Shown piece by piece: positions 8,025-18,049 of a stretch of DNA of 64,000 nt. Each line of letters opens with the position of its first letter. Within the stretch, counting starts at the first letter, position 1. The position numbers and the translations under genes were made by a program. The notes under the pieces are model-generated. The model saw nothing but the letters and a program-made list of their open reading frames with translations. It made no database searches and was not told where the DNA came from. The DNA is from Amycolatopsis sp. FBCC-B4732 (GTDB lineage: Bacteria; Actinomycetota; Actinomycetes; Mycobacteriales; Pseudonocardiaceae): contig NZ_CP095376.1 in assembly GCF_023008405.1 (NCBI RefSeq), positions 1,202,001-1,266,000 of the forward strand, given 5' to 3'.

Positions 8025-8456
8025 GTGTTCCTCGGCACCCACACCCCGAAGCTGGACGACAAAGGGCGGCTCGCGCTGCCCGCGAAGTTCCGCGACGCCT
8101 TGGCCGGCGGGCTGATGCTCACCAAGGGGCAGGACCACTGCCTCTTCGTCTTCCCCCGCGCCGAGTTCGAGCAGATGGCGCGCAAGGTCGCCGAGGCCCC
8201 GTTCACGAACGAGGCGGTTCGGGCCTACCAGCGCTACCTGTTCGCCGGGACGGACGAGCAACGGCCGGACGGCCAGGGGCGCATCACGATCGCGTCCGAG
8301 CTCCGCCGCTACGCGGGGCTCAGCAAGGAGTGCGTGGTGATCGGGGCGATCACCAGGCTGGAGATCTGGGACGCCCAAGCGTGGCAGGGCTACCTGGAAG
8401 AACACGAAGACAGCTACGCGAAGGCTCGAGAGGAAGTACTGCCGGGCGTCTTCTAG
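8025..8456 (+). CDS. mraZ: MraZ transcriptional regulator
   Basis: A 143-residue protein with two SpoVT/AbrB-like MraZ repeats. The first is [22 protein letters not shown] (DKGR..LP motif at ~11-20); the second is [20 protein letters not shown]. The GTG at 8025 follows GGAGGTGGAGGCC and gives the standard length; a longer upstream frame adds residues outside the domain. It is a ring-forming DNA-binding repressor of the dcw cluster that acts on the TGG(G/T)G boxes upstream. First gene of the division/cell-wall block. Confidence 0.95.
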   Translation: MFLGTHTPKLDDKGRLALPAKFRDALAGGLMLTKGQDHCLFVFPRAEFEQMARKVAEAPFTNEAVRAYQRYLFAGTDEQRPDGQGRITIASELRRYAGLSKECVVIGAITRLEIWDAQAWQGYLEEHEDSYAKAREEVLPGVF

Positions 8457-8532
8457 ACGTGCGGACGCGGTGCACCTTCGTCGTCGGGGGACGAAGAGGT
8501 TCGCCGCCCGCGCGAAGAGGGGAAGCCCACCC

Positions 8533-8624
8533 GGATGCCGTGAGGCCTCTGTCCGCTCAACAGCCCTGGTGCACCTTCCCCGGTACCAGGTCCGCAGCGG
8601 GCGGACAGGGACCTGACGGCATCC
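8533..8624 (+). ncRNA. Long stem-loop in the mraZ-rsmH intergenic RNA
   Basis: Three nested perfect stems: GGATGCCGT (8533-8541) with ACGGCATCC (8616-8624), CTGTCCGC (8549-8556) with GCGGACAG (8601-8608), and CCTGGT (8565-8570) with ACCAGG (8585-8590). AGG/CCT pairs extend the outer stem. The whole folds into one long hairpin of about 25 pairs with no following U-run. It is a structure call only: it could be a processing site, an attenuator or a leader element controlling rsmH and downstream genes. Confidence 0.6.
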
Positions 8625-8672
8625 GCCATATTTCCCCCGGGCCGCCCAGGCGAGAAAGGGGGAGGGAACACC

Positions 8673-9626
8673 ATGGCGGCACCCGAACACGTCCCGGTAC
8701 TGCTGAGGCGCATCGTCGAGCTGTTCACCCCTGTGTTCGCCGACCGAGACGGCGTCCTCGTGGACGCGACCGTCGGGCTCGGCGGCCACTCCGACGCCCT
8801 CCTCGAAACGTTCCCGCGGCTGCGCCTCGTCGCCTTGGACCGCGACCCGGCCGCGCTGGAGAAGTCCGGGGAGCGCCTCGCGCGCCACGGTGACCGCGTC
8901 GACTTCGTGCACACGGTCTACGACGGACTGCCGGAAGCCCTCGAGGGGCTGAAGATCGACAAGGCCGACGGCATCCTGTTCGACCTCGGCGTCTCCTCGA
9001 TGCAGCTGGACCGGGCCGAGCGCGGGTTCGCCTACTCCAAGGACTCGCCGCTGGACATGCGGATGGACCCGACCACCGGGTTCACCGCCGCCGACGTGCT
9101 GAACACCTACGCGCCCGGCGAGCTGATCCGGATCCTGCGGGACTACGGCGAAGAACGCTTCGCGCAGCGGATCGTCAAGGCCGTCGTGAAAGCCCGCGAA
9201 CAGGAGCCGTTCACCACGAGCGGGCGCCTGGTCGAGCTGCTCTACGACGCCGTCCCGGCCGCCACCCGCCGCACCGGCGGGCACCCGGCCAAGCGCACCT
9301 TCCAGGCGCTGCGGATCGAGGTCAACGGCGAGCTCGAGGTGCTCCGCCGAGCCATGCCAGCGGCACTGGGCGCCCTGAAGACGGGCGGGCGGATCGTCGT
9401 CGAGTCCTACCAGTCCCTGGAAGACCGGCTCGTCAAGCAGGCGCTGGCCGAGCTCGCGAAGTCCCGCACGCCGGAAGGACTCCCGGTCGAACTGCCGGGA
9501 CACGGACCTGAGCTGAAGCTCCTCACCCGCGGGGCCGAGAAGGCCGGCGACGAGGAGATCGAACGGAACCCGCGCGCCGCCTCGGTGCGGCTGCGGGCCG
9601 CAGAGAGGATCGGAGAGCCGCGATGA
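8673..9626 (+). CDS. rsmH: 16S rRNA m4C1402 methyltransferase RsmH
   Basis: A 317-residue protein (MraW). It has the family N-terminus [13 protein letters not shown], the SAM-binding loop [15 protein letters not shown] (residues ~31-45), [18 protein letters not shown] and the C-terminal [13 protein letters not shown] signature. It N4-methylates C1402 of 16S rRNA in the P site using SAM. The ATG follows a strong GGGGGAGGG. Its stop overlaps the ftsL start as ATGA. Confidence 0.96.
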   Translation: MAAPEHVPVLLRRIVELFTPVFADRDGVLVDATVGLGGHSDALLETFPRLRLVALDRDPAALEKSGERLARHGDRVDFVHTVYDGLPEALEGLKIDKADGILFDLGVSSMQLDRAERGFAYSKDSPLDMRMDPTTGFTAADVLNTYAPGELIRILRDYGEERFAQRIVKAVVKAREQEPFTTSGRLVELLYDAVPAATRRTGGHPAKRTFQALRIEVNGELEVLRRAMPAALGALKTGGRIVVESYQSLEDRLVKQALAELAKSRTPEGLPVELPGHGPELKLLTRGAEKAGDEEIERNPRAASVRLRAAERIGEPR

Positions 9627-10357
9627 CCGCTCCCACGAGGTCCCGCCGCCGCACCGCGCCGGCGACGCGGGGACGCGGCGAGGCCGCCCGCACCTCGACC
9701 ACCGTCGAGCCGGACCCGCAGACCACCGAACCGGGCAAGGCGTCGCCCCGGCGCGCGTCACGAGGCCGCACGTCCGCGGCCGAACGCGCCTACGCCCGCC
9801 GTGCCCAGCGCGCCGACCTGCTCAAGGAGCGCGAGCCGCGCCCGCAGCCGAAGGCGGCCCAGCCCGGCACGCCCGCACCGAAGCTCAAGCTGAAGCTGCG
9901 GCTGCCGAAGTCGCGCGCCTCGTTCGTGCTGCTGATGATGGCGCTGCTCGCCGTCGGCGTGGCCACCACGCTGTGGCTGTCCACGCAGGCGATCGCCGAC
10001 TCTTACCGGCTCGAGCAGCTGCGCACCACCAACGCGAGCCTGGCCGAGGCGAAGGAACAGCTCCAGCGCGACGTCGCCAAGGCCGAGTCGCCCGCGTCGC
10101 TGGCCCCCGCGGCCCAGCAGCTGGGCATGGTGCCCGGCGGCGACCCGGCGCGGATCGTCGTCGGCCCGGACGGCAAGACCTCGCTCGTCGGCGAGCCCAA
10201 GAAGGCCAAGGGGGACACGCCGGCGGTGCCGGTCGCGCCGCCGGCCGCGCCCGCCGCGGGCACGCAGTCGCAGCAGGGCGCGCCGATCGAAGGTGACCAG
10301 CCCGCCGTGCCCGCGGAGGAGCAGCCGCCGCCCGCGCAGCCGGGGGCCGGTCAGTGA
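9623..10357 (+). CDS. ftsL: FtsL-like septum protein
   Basis: A 244-residue bitopic membrane protein. It has a ~90-residue basic cytoplasmic N-terminus, one membrane helix (~residues 95-113, [20 protein letters not shown]) and a short coiled-coil periplasmic part ([21 protein letters not shown], ~127-147). A Pro/Ala/Gln-rich tail ends it. Position between rsmH and ftsI plus this topology identify FtsL, which with FtsB/DivIC and FtsQ activates FtsWI at the septum. Sequence identity in this family is low, so the call rests on topology and gene order. It overlaps neighbours on both sides. Confidence 0.88.
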   Translation: MTAPTRSRRRTAPATRGRGEAARTSTTVEPDPQTTEPGKASPRRASRGRTSAAERAYARRAQRADLLKEREPRPQPKAAQPGTPAPKLKLKLRLPKSRASFVLLMMALLAVGVATTLWLSTQAIADSYRLEQLRTTNASLAEAKEQLQRDVAKAESPASLAPAAQQLGMVPGGDPARIVVGPDGKTSLVGEPKKAKGDTPAVPVAPPAAPAAGTQSQQGAPIEGDQPAVPAEEQPPPAQPGAGQ

Positions 10358-12282
10358 TGGCTTCGTCCAGCCGGGGACAGGTCCGCGCGCGCTCCGCCGG
10401 GAGCGCGCGCCGGACCTACTCCGCCGGGACGCGCAGCGCGGCCGCGCGCCGGGGCAACGGCGGCAACCGCACCCGGTTCTCCGCCGTGCGCCTGATCCTG
10501 GTCGCCGTGCTGCTCGTCGCCGGCGGGAAACTGGTGCAGGTGCAGTGGTTCGAGGCCGGGGCGCTGTCCGCCGCGGCCGAGCGGCAGCGCACCCAGACCA
10601 TCGACATCCCGGCCCAGCGCGGGTCCATTGTGGACCGCAGCGGCGCCAAGCTGGCGTTCAGCGTCGAGGTGCGCACGCTTTCGGTGAACCTCAAGGCGCT
10701 GCACAAGAGCATGGACGACTTCGCGACGAAGAACCCCGGCACCGCGCGGACCTTCGACAGCGAAACCGCCGCCGCCGCGAAGTACATCGCCGGCAAGCTG
10801 CCGAACGTCATCGGCGAGCAGCAGCTGCTGGACCTGTTCCACAAGCAGGCGTCCTTCACCTACCTGGTGAACAACGTCGAGCCGTCGATCGCCACCGACA
10901 TCGTCAAGCACTTCGCCTGGATCGGCGTCGAGAAGCGCGCGCTGCGCGAATACCCGGGCGGCAGCCTGGCTTCGAACATCGTCGGCGCCGCGAACTGGCG
11001 TTCCGACGACCCGGACGTCTCCAAGCACAACCTGCACGGCCTGGTCGGGCTGGAGCTGCTGCGCGACAACGACCTGGCGGGTACGCCGGGCCGGATGATG
11101 GTCAACACCAAGAACGGCAGCGACAACGTCGTCATCCCGGGCACGGAGCACGACCTCCAGGCCGCCGTCCCCGGCTCGGACCTCGAGCTGACCATCGACT
11201 CCGACCTGCAGTACGAGGTGCAGCGGCAGCTGTCGGACTACGTCCAGCAGTCGCACGCCAAGGGCGGGCAGGCGGTCGTCACGGACACCAAGACCGGCGA
11301 GGTCTACGCGCTGGCCAACGACAAGACGTTCGACCCCAACGACCAGTCGACCTGGACCAACGAGGACCTGGCCAACCCCGCGGTCACGACGCCGTTCGAA
11401 CCGGGTTCGGTGAACAAGGTCGTCACCGCCACCGGCGCGATCGACGAAGGCATCGCGACGCCGGAGTCGACGATCCAGGTGCCGGGCGCGCTGCAGGTCG
11501 CCGACAAGACCGTGCACGACGCCTGGACCCACGGCACGCAGACGTTCACCACCGCCGGCATCTTCGCCAAGTCGTCCAACATCGGCACGCTGCTGCTCGC
11601 CCAGAAGATCGGCGAGGAGCACTACTCGGAGCTGCTCAAGCGGTTCGGCCTCGGGCAGCGCACCGGCGTCGGCCTCCCCGGCGAGAGCGCGGGCGTGGTG
11701 CCCGCGCGCAGCCAGTGGTCGGCGACGACGTTCGGCAACCTGCCGATCGGGCAGGGCCTGTCGATGACCGTCCTGCAGATGGCGGGGATGTACCAGGCGA
11801 TCGCGAACGACGGCCTGCGCGTGGAACCCCGGATCGTCAAGGCGAAGGTCAACCCGGACGGGACGACGGTGCCCGAGCCGGCGCCGAAGAGCGTCCAGGT
11901 GGTCAGCCCGCAGACGGCGAAGACGGTGCGCGACATGATGCGCGCGGTCGCCCAGAACGGCAAGGGCGTGCAGAAGGGCACCGCGCCGACGGCGGCGGTC
12001 GAGGGCTACCAGATCTCCGGCAAGACGGGCACCGGCCAGCAGGTCGACCCGCGGACGAAGGCCTACAGCGACCACCTGTACAACATCACCTTCGCCGGCA
12101 TCCTGCCCGCCGACCACCCGCGGTTCGTGGTGGGCATCCGGCTGGACGCGCCGGACACGACGCTGCCGGTCGGGCACTCCGCGGCGCCGCTGTTCCACAG
12201 CATCGCGTCGTACCTGACGCAGCGGTACCAGATCCCGCTGTCGGACGGCCCTTCGCCGGAAGTCCCGCTCATCGTCCAGTAA
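10354..12282 (+). CDS. ftsI: Septal peptidoglycan transpeptidase FtsI (class B PBP)
   Basis: A 642-residue class B penicillin-binding protein. One membrane anchor (~45-62) and the dimerisation domain (PAQRGSIVDRSG, ~87-97) precede the transpeptidase domain with SVNK (Ser352-Lys355), SSN (407-409) and KTG (557-559). It cross-links septal peptidoglycan together with FtsW. GTG/ATG tandem starts at 10354 and 10357 overlap the ftsL stop. In this organism its native donor stem can end in D-Lac once VanHAX is induced. A strong hairpin follows the stop. Confidence 0.95.
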   Translation: MMASSSRGQVRARSAGSARRTYSAGTRSAAARRGNGGNRTRFSAVRLILVAVLLVAGGKLVQVQWFEAGALSAAAERQRTQTIDIPAQRGSIVDRSGAKLAFSVEVRTLSVNLKALHKSMDDFATKNPGTARTFDSETAAAAKYIAGKLPNVIGEQQLLDLFHKQASFTYLVNNVEPSIATDIVKHFAWIGVEKRALREYPGGSLASNIVGAANWRSDDPDVSKHNLHGLVGLELLRDNDLAGTPGRMMVNTKNGSDNVVIPGTEHDLQAAVPGSDLELTIDSDLQYEVQRQLSDYVQQSHAKGGQAVVTDTKTGEVYALANDKTFDPNDQSTWTNEDLANPAVTTPFEPGSVNKVVTATGAIDEGIATPESTIQVPGALQVADKTVHDAWTHGTQTFTTAGIFAKSSNIGTLLLAQKIGEEHYSELLKRFGLGQRTGVGLPGESAGVVPARSQWSATTFGNLPIGQGLSMTVLQMAGMYQAIANDGLRVEPRIVKAKVNPDGTTVPEPAPKSVQVVSPQTAKTVRDMMRAVAQNGKGVQKGTAPTAAVEGYQISGKTGTGQQVDPRTKAYSDHLYNITFAGILPADHPRFVVGIRLDAPDTTLPVGHSAAPLFHSIASYLTQRYQIPLSDGPSPEVPLIVQ

Positions 12283-12289
12283 GCACTGT

Positions 12290-12330
12290 GCGTCAAAGGC
12301 CCCTCACTCCGGTGGGGGGCCTTTGACGCG
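12290..12330 (+). terminator. Hairpin terminator after ftsI
   Basis: GCGTCAAAGGCCCC pairs with GGGGCCTTTGACGC around a ~10-nt loop, starting 7 nt after the ftsI stop. The stem is about 14 bp with no long U-run, typical of high-GC actinobacterial terminators. It divides the dcw cluster into mraZ-ftsI and murE-ftsQ units. Confidence 0.75.
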
Positions 12331-12463
12331 CCCATCGTCCACATCGGTCCGGAGCGCGGGGGAAGTCCTTGCGGTGCAACAAGGTCCGGGACGTCGCTTA
12401 GCACATCTGCCTCAGCCGCGCGCAATCGCCGTACCGCGTGCGGGCGCCCGAACCGGCCGCCGG

Positions 12464-12469
12464 TAGCCT
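12464..12469 (+). promoter_or_regulatory. -10 element for leaderless murE transcript
   Basis: TAGCCT ends 7 nt before the GTG at 12477, the spacing expected when transcription starts at the start codon. There is no Shine-Dalgarno before this GTG. The -35 region is not recognisable. Placement just after a terminator supports a promoter here. Confidence 0.5.
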
Positions 12470-12476
12470 CTTGGCC

Positions 12477-14063
12477 GTGTCCGTGTCCTCGTCCAGTTCC
12501 CAGGTGCCGGAAAGCCCGGTGAAAGCGGTCCCCGCGCCGCCCCGCCCGGCGCGCATCGACCCGGTCCCGCTGGCGACGCTGCTCGCCAGGGCGGACGCCC
12601 GGCTGATCGCCGACTCGCCCGACGCCGCCGACCTCACCGTCACCGGCACCACCCTGCGGGCCCAGCACGTGCTGCCCGGCGACCTCTTCGCCGCCCTCCC
12701 GGGGGCCAGGGCCCACGGCGCCGACTTCAGCGACCAGGCGGTCGCCGCCGGTGCCGTCGCGGTGCTCACCGACGCCGCGGGTGCCGAGCGGCCCGCCCTG
12801 CGCGACGCCGGTGTCCCGATCCTCGTGCACACCGACCCGCGCGCCGCCCTCGGCGAGATCGCCGCCTGGATCTACGGCGAGCCCTCCCTGCGGCTGGCCG
12901 TCCTCGGCGTCACCGGCACGTCCGGCAAGACCACGACGTCGTACCTGGTCGACGCCGGGCTGCAGGCCGCGGGCCTGACCACCGGCCTGATCGGCACGGT
13001 CGAGACGCGGATCGCGGGCGAACGCCTGGTCAGCGGCTTCACGACGCCCGAGGCGCCGGACCTGCAGGCGCTGCTCGCGGTGATGCTCGAGCGCGGCGTC
13101 ACGCACGTGCCGATGGAGGTCTCCAGCCACGCGCTCGCGCTGGGCCGCGCCAACGGCACCCGGTTCGCGGTCGGCGCGTTCACCAACCTCTCCCAGGACC
13201 ACCTGGACTTCCACAAGGACATGCAGGAGTACTTCGCCGCGAAGTCGCTGCTGTTCGACGGCCGCTCGACCAGCGAGGTCGTCGTGGTCGACAGCGCGTG
13301 GGGCCAGGCGCTGCTCACGCCGCAGACGATCACCGTGACCACCGACCCGGGCACCGAAGCGGCGTGGAAGGCCACCGACCTGGAGGCCACCCCGCACGGT
13401 GAGCAGACGTTCACCCTGCACGGCCCGGACGGCGCCAGCGCCGCGGCGAAGATCCCGCTGCCCGGCGAGTTCAACGTCGCCAACGCCGTGCTCGCGGCCG
13501 CGATCCTGAGCACCGCCGGGGTGGGCCTGGAGCACATCGTCGCCGGGCTCGCGCAGGTGCAGGTGCCTGGGCGGATGGAGCGTGTTTACGTCGGCCAGGA
13601 GTTCACCGCCGTCGTCGACTACGCCCACAAGCCGGCCGCGGTCGCCCAGGGCCTGGACGCGCTGCGGGCCCGCACCGAGGGCCGGATCATCACCGTGCTC
13701 GGCTGCGGCGGCGACCGGGACACCGCCAAGCGCCCGATGATGGGCGAGGCGGCGGCCCGCCGCAGCGAGTTCCTGATCGTCACCGACGACAACCCGCGTT
13801 CCGAAGACCCCGCGGCGATCCGCGCGGCGATGCTGGCCGGCGCCCGCGCGGTCGGACCCGCCGAGGGCGGCGAGGTCATCGAAATCGGCGACCGCCGCGA
13901 AGCCATCGAGCACGCGGTCGCGCTCGCGCGGCCGGGCGACATCGTCTTCCTCGCCGGCAAGGGGCACGAGTCCGGCCAGGAGGCCGGCGGCGTCGTGCAC
14001 CCGTTCTCCGACCGCGACGAGCTGGCCGCGGCCATCCGCAACAAACTCGAGGTGAATGTGTGA
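12477..14063 (+). CDS. murE: UDP-MurNAc-tripeptide synthetase MurE (mDAP-adding)
   Basis: A 528-residue Mur ligase. The N-terminal UDP-binding domain is followed by the ATP loop GVTGTSGKTTTSYL, the central domain motif HxxxxLDFH (LSQDHLDFHKD), and the C-terminal DNPRSEDP motif. That DNPR box is the family signature for meso-diaminopimelate specificity. It adds the third residue to UDP-MurNAc-L-Ala-D-Glu. The GTG at 12477 was preferred because it lies one leaderless spacing after TAGCCT; a 13-residue upstream extension is possible. Its stop overlaps murF. Confidence 0.94.
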   Translation: MSVSSSSSQVPESPVKAVPAPPRPARIDPVPLATLLARADARLIADSPDAADLTVTGTTLRAQHVLPGDLFAALPGARAHGADFSDQAVAAGAVAVLTDAAGAERPALRDAGVPILVHTDPRAALGEIAAWIYGEPSLRLAVLGVTGTSGKTTTSYLVDAGLQAAGLTTGLIGTVETRIAGERLVSGFTTPEAPDLQALLAVMLERGVTHVPMEVSSHALALGRANGTRFAVGAFTNLSQDHLDFHKDMQEYFAAKSLLFDGRSTSEVVVVDSAWGQALLTPQTITVTTDPGTEAAWKATDLEATPHGEQTFTLHGPDGASAAAKIPLPGEFNVANAVLAAAILSTAGVGLEHIVAGLAQVQVPGRMERVYVGQEFTAVVDYAHKPAAVAQGLDALRARTEGRIITVLGCGGDRDTAKRPMMGEAAARRSEFLIVTDDNPRSEDPAAIRAAMLAGARAVGPAEGGEVIEIGDRREAIEHAVALARPGDIVFLAGKGHESGQEAGGVVHPFSDRDELAAAIRNKLEVNV

Positions 14064-15562
14064 TCGTGCTCAGCCTGGCCGAGATCGCCGACGTCGTCGG
14101 CGGCCGGCTGCACCGCGCCGAACCGGGCGTGCGGGTGACCGGCAGCGTGGAGTTCGACACCCGGCAGCTCACCCCCGGTGGCCTGTTCGTCGCCCTGCCG
14201 GGCGAGAAGGTCGACGGCCACGACTTCGCCGCGCAGGCCGTCGAGGCCGGCGCCGTCGCCGTGCTGGCCGCCCGCGAGGTCGACGCGCCCGCGATCGTCG
14301 TGCCCCCATTGGGGGAGGGGGAGGCCCACGAGCGGTCGGTCGCGCTGACCGGCGACAAGGACGGCTCCGGCGCCGCGGTGCTGGGCGCGCTGGCCAAGCT
14401 CGCCCGGTACGTCGTGCAGCGGCTGGCCGAGGGCGAGCTGACCGTCGTCGGCGTCACCGGCTCGTCCGGCAAGACGTCGACGAAGGACGTCATCGCGCAG
14501 CTGCTCGAGCCGCTCGGCCCGACGGTCGCGCCGCCCGGGTCGTTCAACAACGAGCTCGGTCACCCCTGGACGGCCCTGCGGGCCGACGCGAGCACCCGCC
14601 ACCTCGTGCTGGAGCTGTCCGCGCGCGGCCCCGGGCACATCGCCCACCTCGCCGAGATCGCGCCGCCGAAGATCGGCGTCGTGCTCAACGTCGGCACCGC
14701 GCACGTCGGCGAGTTCGGCTCGCGCGAAGGCATCGCGAAGACCAAGGGCGAGCTGGTCGAGGCCCTGCCCGCCGACGGCGTCGCGATCCTCAACGCCGAC
14801 GACCCGCTGGTCAGCGCCATGGCGAGCCGCACGAAGGCCCGGGTCGTGTTCGTCGGCGAGAGCCCGTCCGCGCAGGTCCGCGCCGAGGGCATCACCCTCG
14901 ACGACGAGGCCCGCGCGTCCTTCCGGCTGGTCACCCCGGCCGGCGAGGCCGACGTCAAGCTGCCATTGCACGGCGAGCACCACGTCGGCAACGCGCTTTC
15001 GGCCGCGGCGGTCGCCCTGGAGCTGGGCGCGACCCCGGCGGAGGTCGCCACGCGGCTCTCGGGCCTCGAACGGCGGTCCGCGCGCCGCATGGAGGTCGTG
15101 ACGCGCGAAGACGGCGTCACGATCCTCAACGACTCCTTCAACGCCAACCCCGAGTCGATGCGGGCCGGCCTCAAGGCGCTCGCGGCGATGACGCGGGAGA
15201 GCGGCCGCCGGTCCTGGGCCGTGCTCGGCGTGATGGGCGAGCTCGGCGCGGACGCGATCACCGCGCACGATGAGATCGGCCGCCTGGTCGTCCGGCTCAA
15301 CATCGCCAAGCTCGTCGTGATCGGCCCGGAAGCGGCCGCCATGCACCAGGGGGCGCACCAGGAGGGTTCCTGGGGCGAGGAATCGACCCTGGTACCCGAC
15401 GTACGCGCCGCCATCGCCCTGCTGCATGATCAGCTCCGCCCCGGGGACGTGGTGCTGGTGAAGGCCTCCAAGGCCGCCGGCCTCTGGCGGGTCGCCGAAG
15501 CACTGCTCGAACCCCGGGAAACCGACAACTCCGAGAATCGCTCGAACGGTGGTGACGCGTGA
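14060..15562 (+). CDS. murF: UDP-MurNAc-pentapeptide synthetase MurF
   Basis: A 500-residue Mur ligase with ATP loop [14 protein letters not shown] (~133-146), the central NNELGHPWT and [12 protein letters not shown] motifs, and the C-terminal [11 protein letters not shown] box typical of MurF. It adds the terminal dipeptide (D-Ala-D-Ala, or D-Ala-D-Lac when VanHAX is active) to the UDP-MurNAc-tripeptide. The GTG start overlaps the murE stop and its stop overlaps mraY, so it is coupled on both sides. Acceptance of the depsipeptide is inferred from the resistance locus in the same window. Confidence 0.95.
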   Translation: MIVLSLAEIADVVGGRLHRAEPGVRVTGSVEFDTRQLTPGGLFVALPGEKVDGHDFAAQAVEAGAVAVLAAREVDAPAIVVPPLGEGEAHERSVALTGDKDGSGAAVLGALAKLARYVVQRLAEGELTVVGVTGSSGKTSTKDVIAQLLEPLGPTVAPPGSFNNELGHPWTALRADASTRHLVLELSARGPGHIAHLAEIAPPKIGVVLNVGTAHVGEFGSREGIAKTKGELVEALPADGVAILNADDPLVSAMASRTKARVVFVGESPSAQVRAEGITLDDEARASFRLVTPAGEADVKLPLHGEHHVGNALSAAAVALELGATPAEVATRLSGLERRSARRMEVVTREDGVTILNDSFNANPESMRAGLKALAAMTRESGRRSWAVLGVMGELGADAITAHDEIGRLVVRLNIAKLVVIGPEAAAMHQGAHQEGSWGEESTLVPDVRAAIALLHDQLRPGDVVLVKASKAAGLWRVAEALLEPRETDNSENRSNGGDA

Positions 15563-16641
15563 TCAGCATCCTGATCGCGGCCGCGGCGGGCCTGCTGGTC
15601 TCCATCATGCTGACGCCCTACCTGATCCGGGTCTTCTCCCGGCAGGGCTTCGGCCAGGAGATCCGCGAGGAAGGCCCCCAGGGACACAAGTCCAAGCGCG
15701 GTACCCCGACCATGGGCGGTGTCGCGATCATCATCGCGATGGTCGTCGGGTACTTCGCCGCGCACTTGATCAACTGGATGTTCAACTCCCGCAGCGGCGC
15801 GCCGACGGCCTCCGGGCTGCTCGTGCTGATGCTGGCGGTGGGCCTGGGGATCGTCGGGTTCCTCGACGACTTCATCAAGATCCGCAAGCAGCGCAACCTG
15901 GGGCTGAACAAGACCGCGAAACTGGTCGGCCAGCTCGTGGTCACCATCGCGTTCGCGGTGCTGGCGCTGAACTTCGCGGACGCCCGCGGCATCACGCCGG
16001 CGTCGGAGAGCCTCTCCTACGTCCGCGACCTCGCGCTGATCACGTTCCCGGCGGTGATCTTCGTGATCTTCTGCTACGTCGTGATCTCCGGCTGGTCGAA
16101 CGCGGTGAACTTCACCGACGGGCTCGACGGCCTGGCCGGCGGCTCGGCGGCGATGGTGCTGGCCACCTACGTCGTCATCGCGTTCTGGCAGGAGCGGCTG
16201 AACTGCGCCAACGGCCCGGCGCCCGCCTGCTACGACGTCCGCGACCCGCTCGACCTGGCGGTGGTCGCCGCCGCGGCCACCGGCGCCTGCGTCGGGTTCC
16301 TCTGGTGGAACGCGGCCCCGGCGAAGATCTTCATGGGCGACACCGGCTCACTGGCCCTCGGCGGCCTGGTCGCCGGCCTGTCCATGACCACCCGCACCGA
16401 GCTGCTCGCCATCGTCATCGGCGGCCTGTTCATGGTCGAGATGATCTCGGTGGTCGCGCAGATCGCGGTGTTCCGGACGACCCGGCGAAGGCTCTTCCGG
16501 ATGGCACCGTTCCACCACCACTTCGAGCTCGCCGGGTGGGCGGAAACCACGGTCATCATCCGGTTCTGGCTGCTCTCGGCGATCTGCTGCATGTTCGGGC
16601 TCGGCCTGTTCTACAGCGAGCAGCTCGGCTTCGGCGGCTGA
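15559..16641 (+). CDS. mraY: Phospho-MurNAc-pentapeptide translocase MraY
   Basis: A 360-residue, ten-helix membrane enzyme. Hallmarks are [11 protein letters not shown], the FLDDFIK aspartates, [12 protein letters not shown] and the APFHHHFEL histidine motif near the C-terminus. It moves phospho-MurNAc-pentapeptide from UDP to undecaprenyl phosphate, giving lipid I on the inner face of the membrane. The GTG start overlaps the murF stop. It is followed one base later by murD. Confidence 0.97.
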   Translation: MISILIAAAAGLLVSIMLTPYLIRVFSRQGFGQEIREEGPQGHKSKRGTPTMGGVAIIIAMVVGYFAAHLINWMFNSRSGAPTASGLLVLMLAVGLGIVGFLDDFIKIRKQRNLGLNKTAKLVGQLVVTIAFAVLALNFADARGITPASESLSYVRDLALITFPAVIFVIFCYVVISGWSNAVNFTDGLDGLAGGSAAMVLATYVVIAFWQERLNCANGPAPACYDVRDPLDLAVVAAAATGACVGFLWWNAAPAKIFMGDTGSLALGGLVAGLSMTTRTELLAIVIGGLFMVEMISVVAQIAVFRTTRRRLFRMAPFHHHFELAGWAETTVIIRFWLLSAICCMFGLGLFYSEQLGFGG

Positions 16642-16642
16642 C

Positions 16643-18049
16643 GTGGAGATCTCCGGTCGTCACGTTCTCGTCGCCGGTGCGGGGGTCACCGGGAAGTCGA
16701 TCGTGCCCGTGCTCACCGAGCTGGGCGCGCGCGTCACCGTCACCGACGGCAACGCCGAGCGCCTGGCCGAGCTGGACGGCCTGGGCGCCGAGCTGGTGCC
16801 CGGGCTGACCGAACCGCCCGAAGACGTCGTCCTCGTCGTCACCAGTCCCGGCTGGCGGCCGACGTCGCCGCTGCTGGTCGCCGCCGCCGAGGCGGGCGTC
16901 GAGGTGATCGGCGACGTCGAGCTGGCCTGGCGGGTCGGGCAGCTGCGCGAGCACCCGCCGGCGTGGCTCGTGGTGACCGGGACCAACGGCAAGACGACCA
17001 CCGTCGGCATGCTCGAGTCGATCCTCAAGTCGGCCGGCGCCAACGCCGTGGCCTGCGGGAACATCGGCTACGCGGCACTCGACGCGGTCCGCGCGGGCTA
17101 CGACGTCCTCGCCGTGGAGCTGTCGAGCTTCCAGCTGCACTGGTCCTCGACGCTGGCCCCGGACGCGGCCGTGGTGCTGAACCTGGCCGAGGACCACATC
17201 GACTGGCACGGCTCCATGGACGAGTACGCGGCCGCGAAGGGCCGGGTCTACACCCGCGCCAAGGTCGCCGTGCACAACGCCGACGACGACTGGTCCACCC
17301 GGATCGCCGGCGCGCACGCGCCCGAGAGTGCCCGCCGCGTCGGCTTCCGGCTCGACACCCCGCGGGTCGGCGAGCTCGGCCTGGTCGAAGACCTGCTGGT
17401 CGACCGCGCGTTCGTCGCCGACCCGGCGACCAGCGCCGAGGAACTGGCCACCCTCGCCGACGTCCGCCCGGCGGGCCCGCACAACGTCTCGAACGCCCTC
17501 GCGGCGGCCGCGCTGGCCCGCGCGCACGGCGTCTCCCCGGAGGCCGTGCTGAAGGGCCTGCGCGAGTACCAGCCCGCGCCGCACCGGGCCGTCGAGGTGG
17601 CCGAGGTCGCCGGCGTCCGGTACGTCAACGACTCGAAGGCGACCAACCCGCACGCGGCGGCCGGGTCGCTGCGCGCGCACCAGAGCATCGTGTGGATCGC
17701 CGGGGGCCAGCTCAAGGGCGCTTCGGTCGACGAATTGGTGAGCAGCATCGCGGGCCGCCTGCGCGGAGTTGTGCTACTCGGTGTCGATTCACCCGTGATC
17801 GCCGCCGCGGTCGCGCGACACGCGCCGGATGTCCCGGTGAACAGCCTCCGTCCGGGTGACCATGAACCCATGACTGCGGCGGTGAGTGCGGCCAGCGAGA
17901 TGGCCCGGCCAGGTGATGTGGTGCTGCTGGCACCCGCCGCGGCGTCGTTGGACATGTTCCCGAACTACGGCGCGCGCGGCGACGCGTTCGCCGCGGCGGT
18001 GCACGTCCTCCGCGACGACGCAGCGGGGGAGCCGAGTGACGGCCACTGA
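16643..18049 (+). CDS. murD: UDP-MurNAc-L-Ala:D-Glu ligase MurD
   Basis: A 468-residue Mur ligase. It has an N-terminal Rossmann-type start (VLVAGAGVTGKSIVPVL), ATP loop VTGTNGKTTTVGML (~111-124), LNLAEDHIDWH and the C-terminal NDSKATNPHAA box. It adds D-Glu to UDP-MurNAc-L-Ala. GTG start. The end overlaps ftsW by 14 nt. Confidence 0.95.
   Translation: MEISGRHVLVAGAGVTGKSIVPVLTELGARVTVTDGNAERLAELDGLGAELVPGLTEPPEDVVLVVTSPGWRPTSPLLVAAAEAGVEVIGDVELAWRVGQLREHPPAWLVVTGTNGKTTTVGMLESILKSAGANAVACGNIGYAALDAVRAGYDVLAVELSSFQLHWSSTLAPDAAVVLNLAEDHIDWHGSMDEYAAAKGRVYTRAKVAVHNADDDWSTRIAGAHAPESARRVGFRLDTPRVGELGLVEDLLVDRAFVADPATSAEELATLADVRPAGPHNVSNALAAAALARAHGVSPEAVLKGLREYQPAPHRAVEVAEVAGVRYVNDSKATNPHAAAGSLRAHQSIVWIAGGQLKGASVDELVSSIAGRLRGVVLLGVDSPVIAAAVARHAPDVPVNSLRPGDHEPMTAAVSAASEMARPGDVVLLAPAAASLDMFPNYGARGDAFAAAVHVLRDDAAGEPSDGH

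Noticed and set aside
12290..12330. Operator function for the palindrome after ftsI
   Set aside because: Position right after a stop codon and the long GC stem fit a terminator better.
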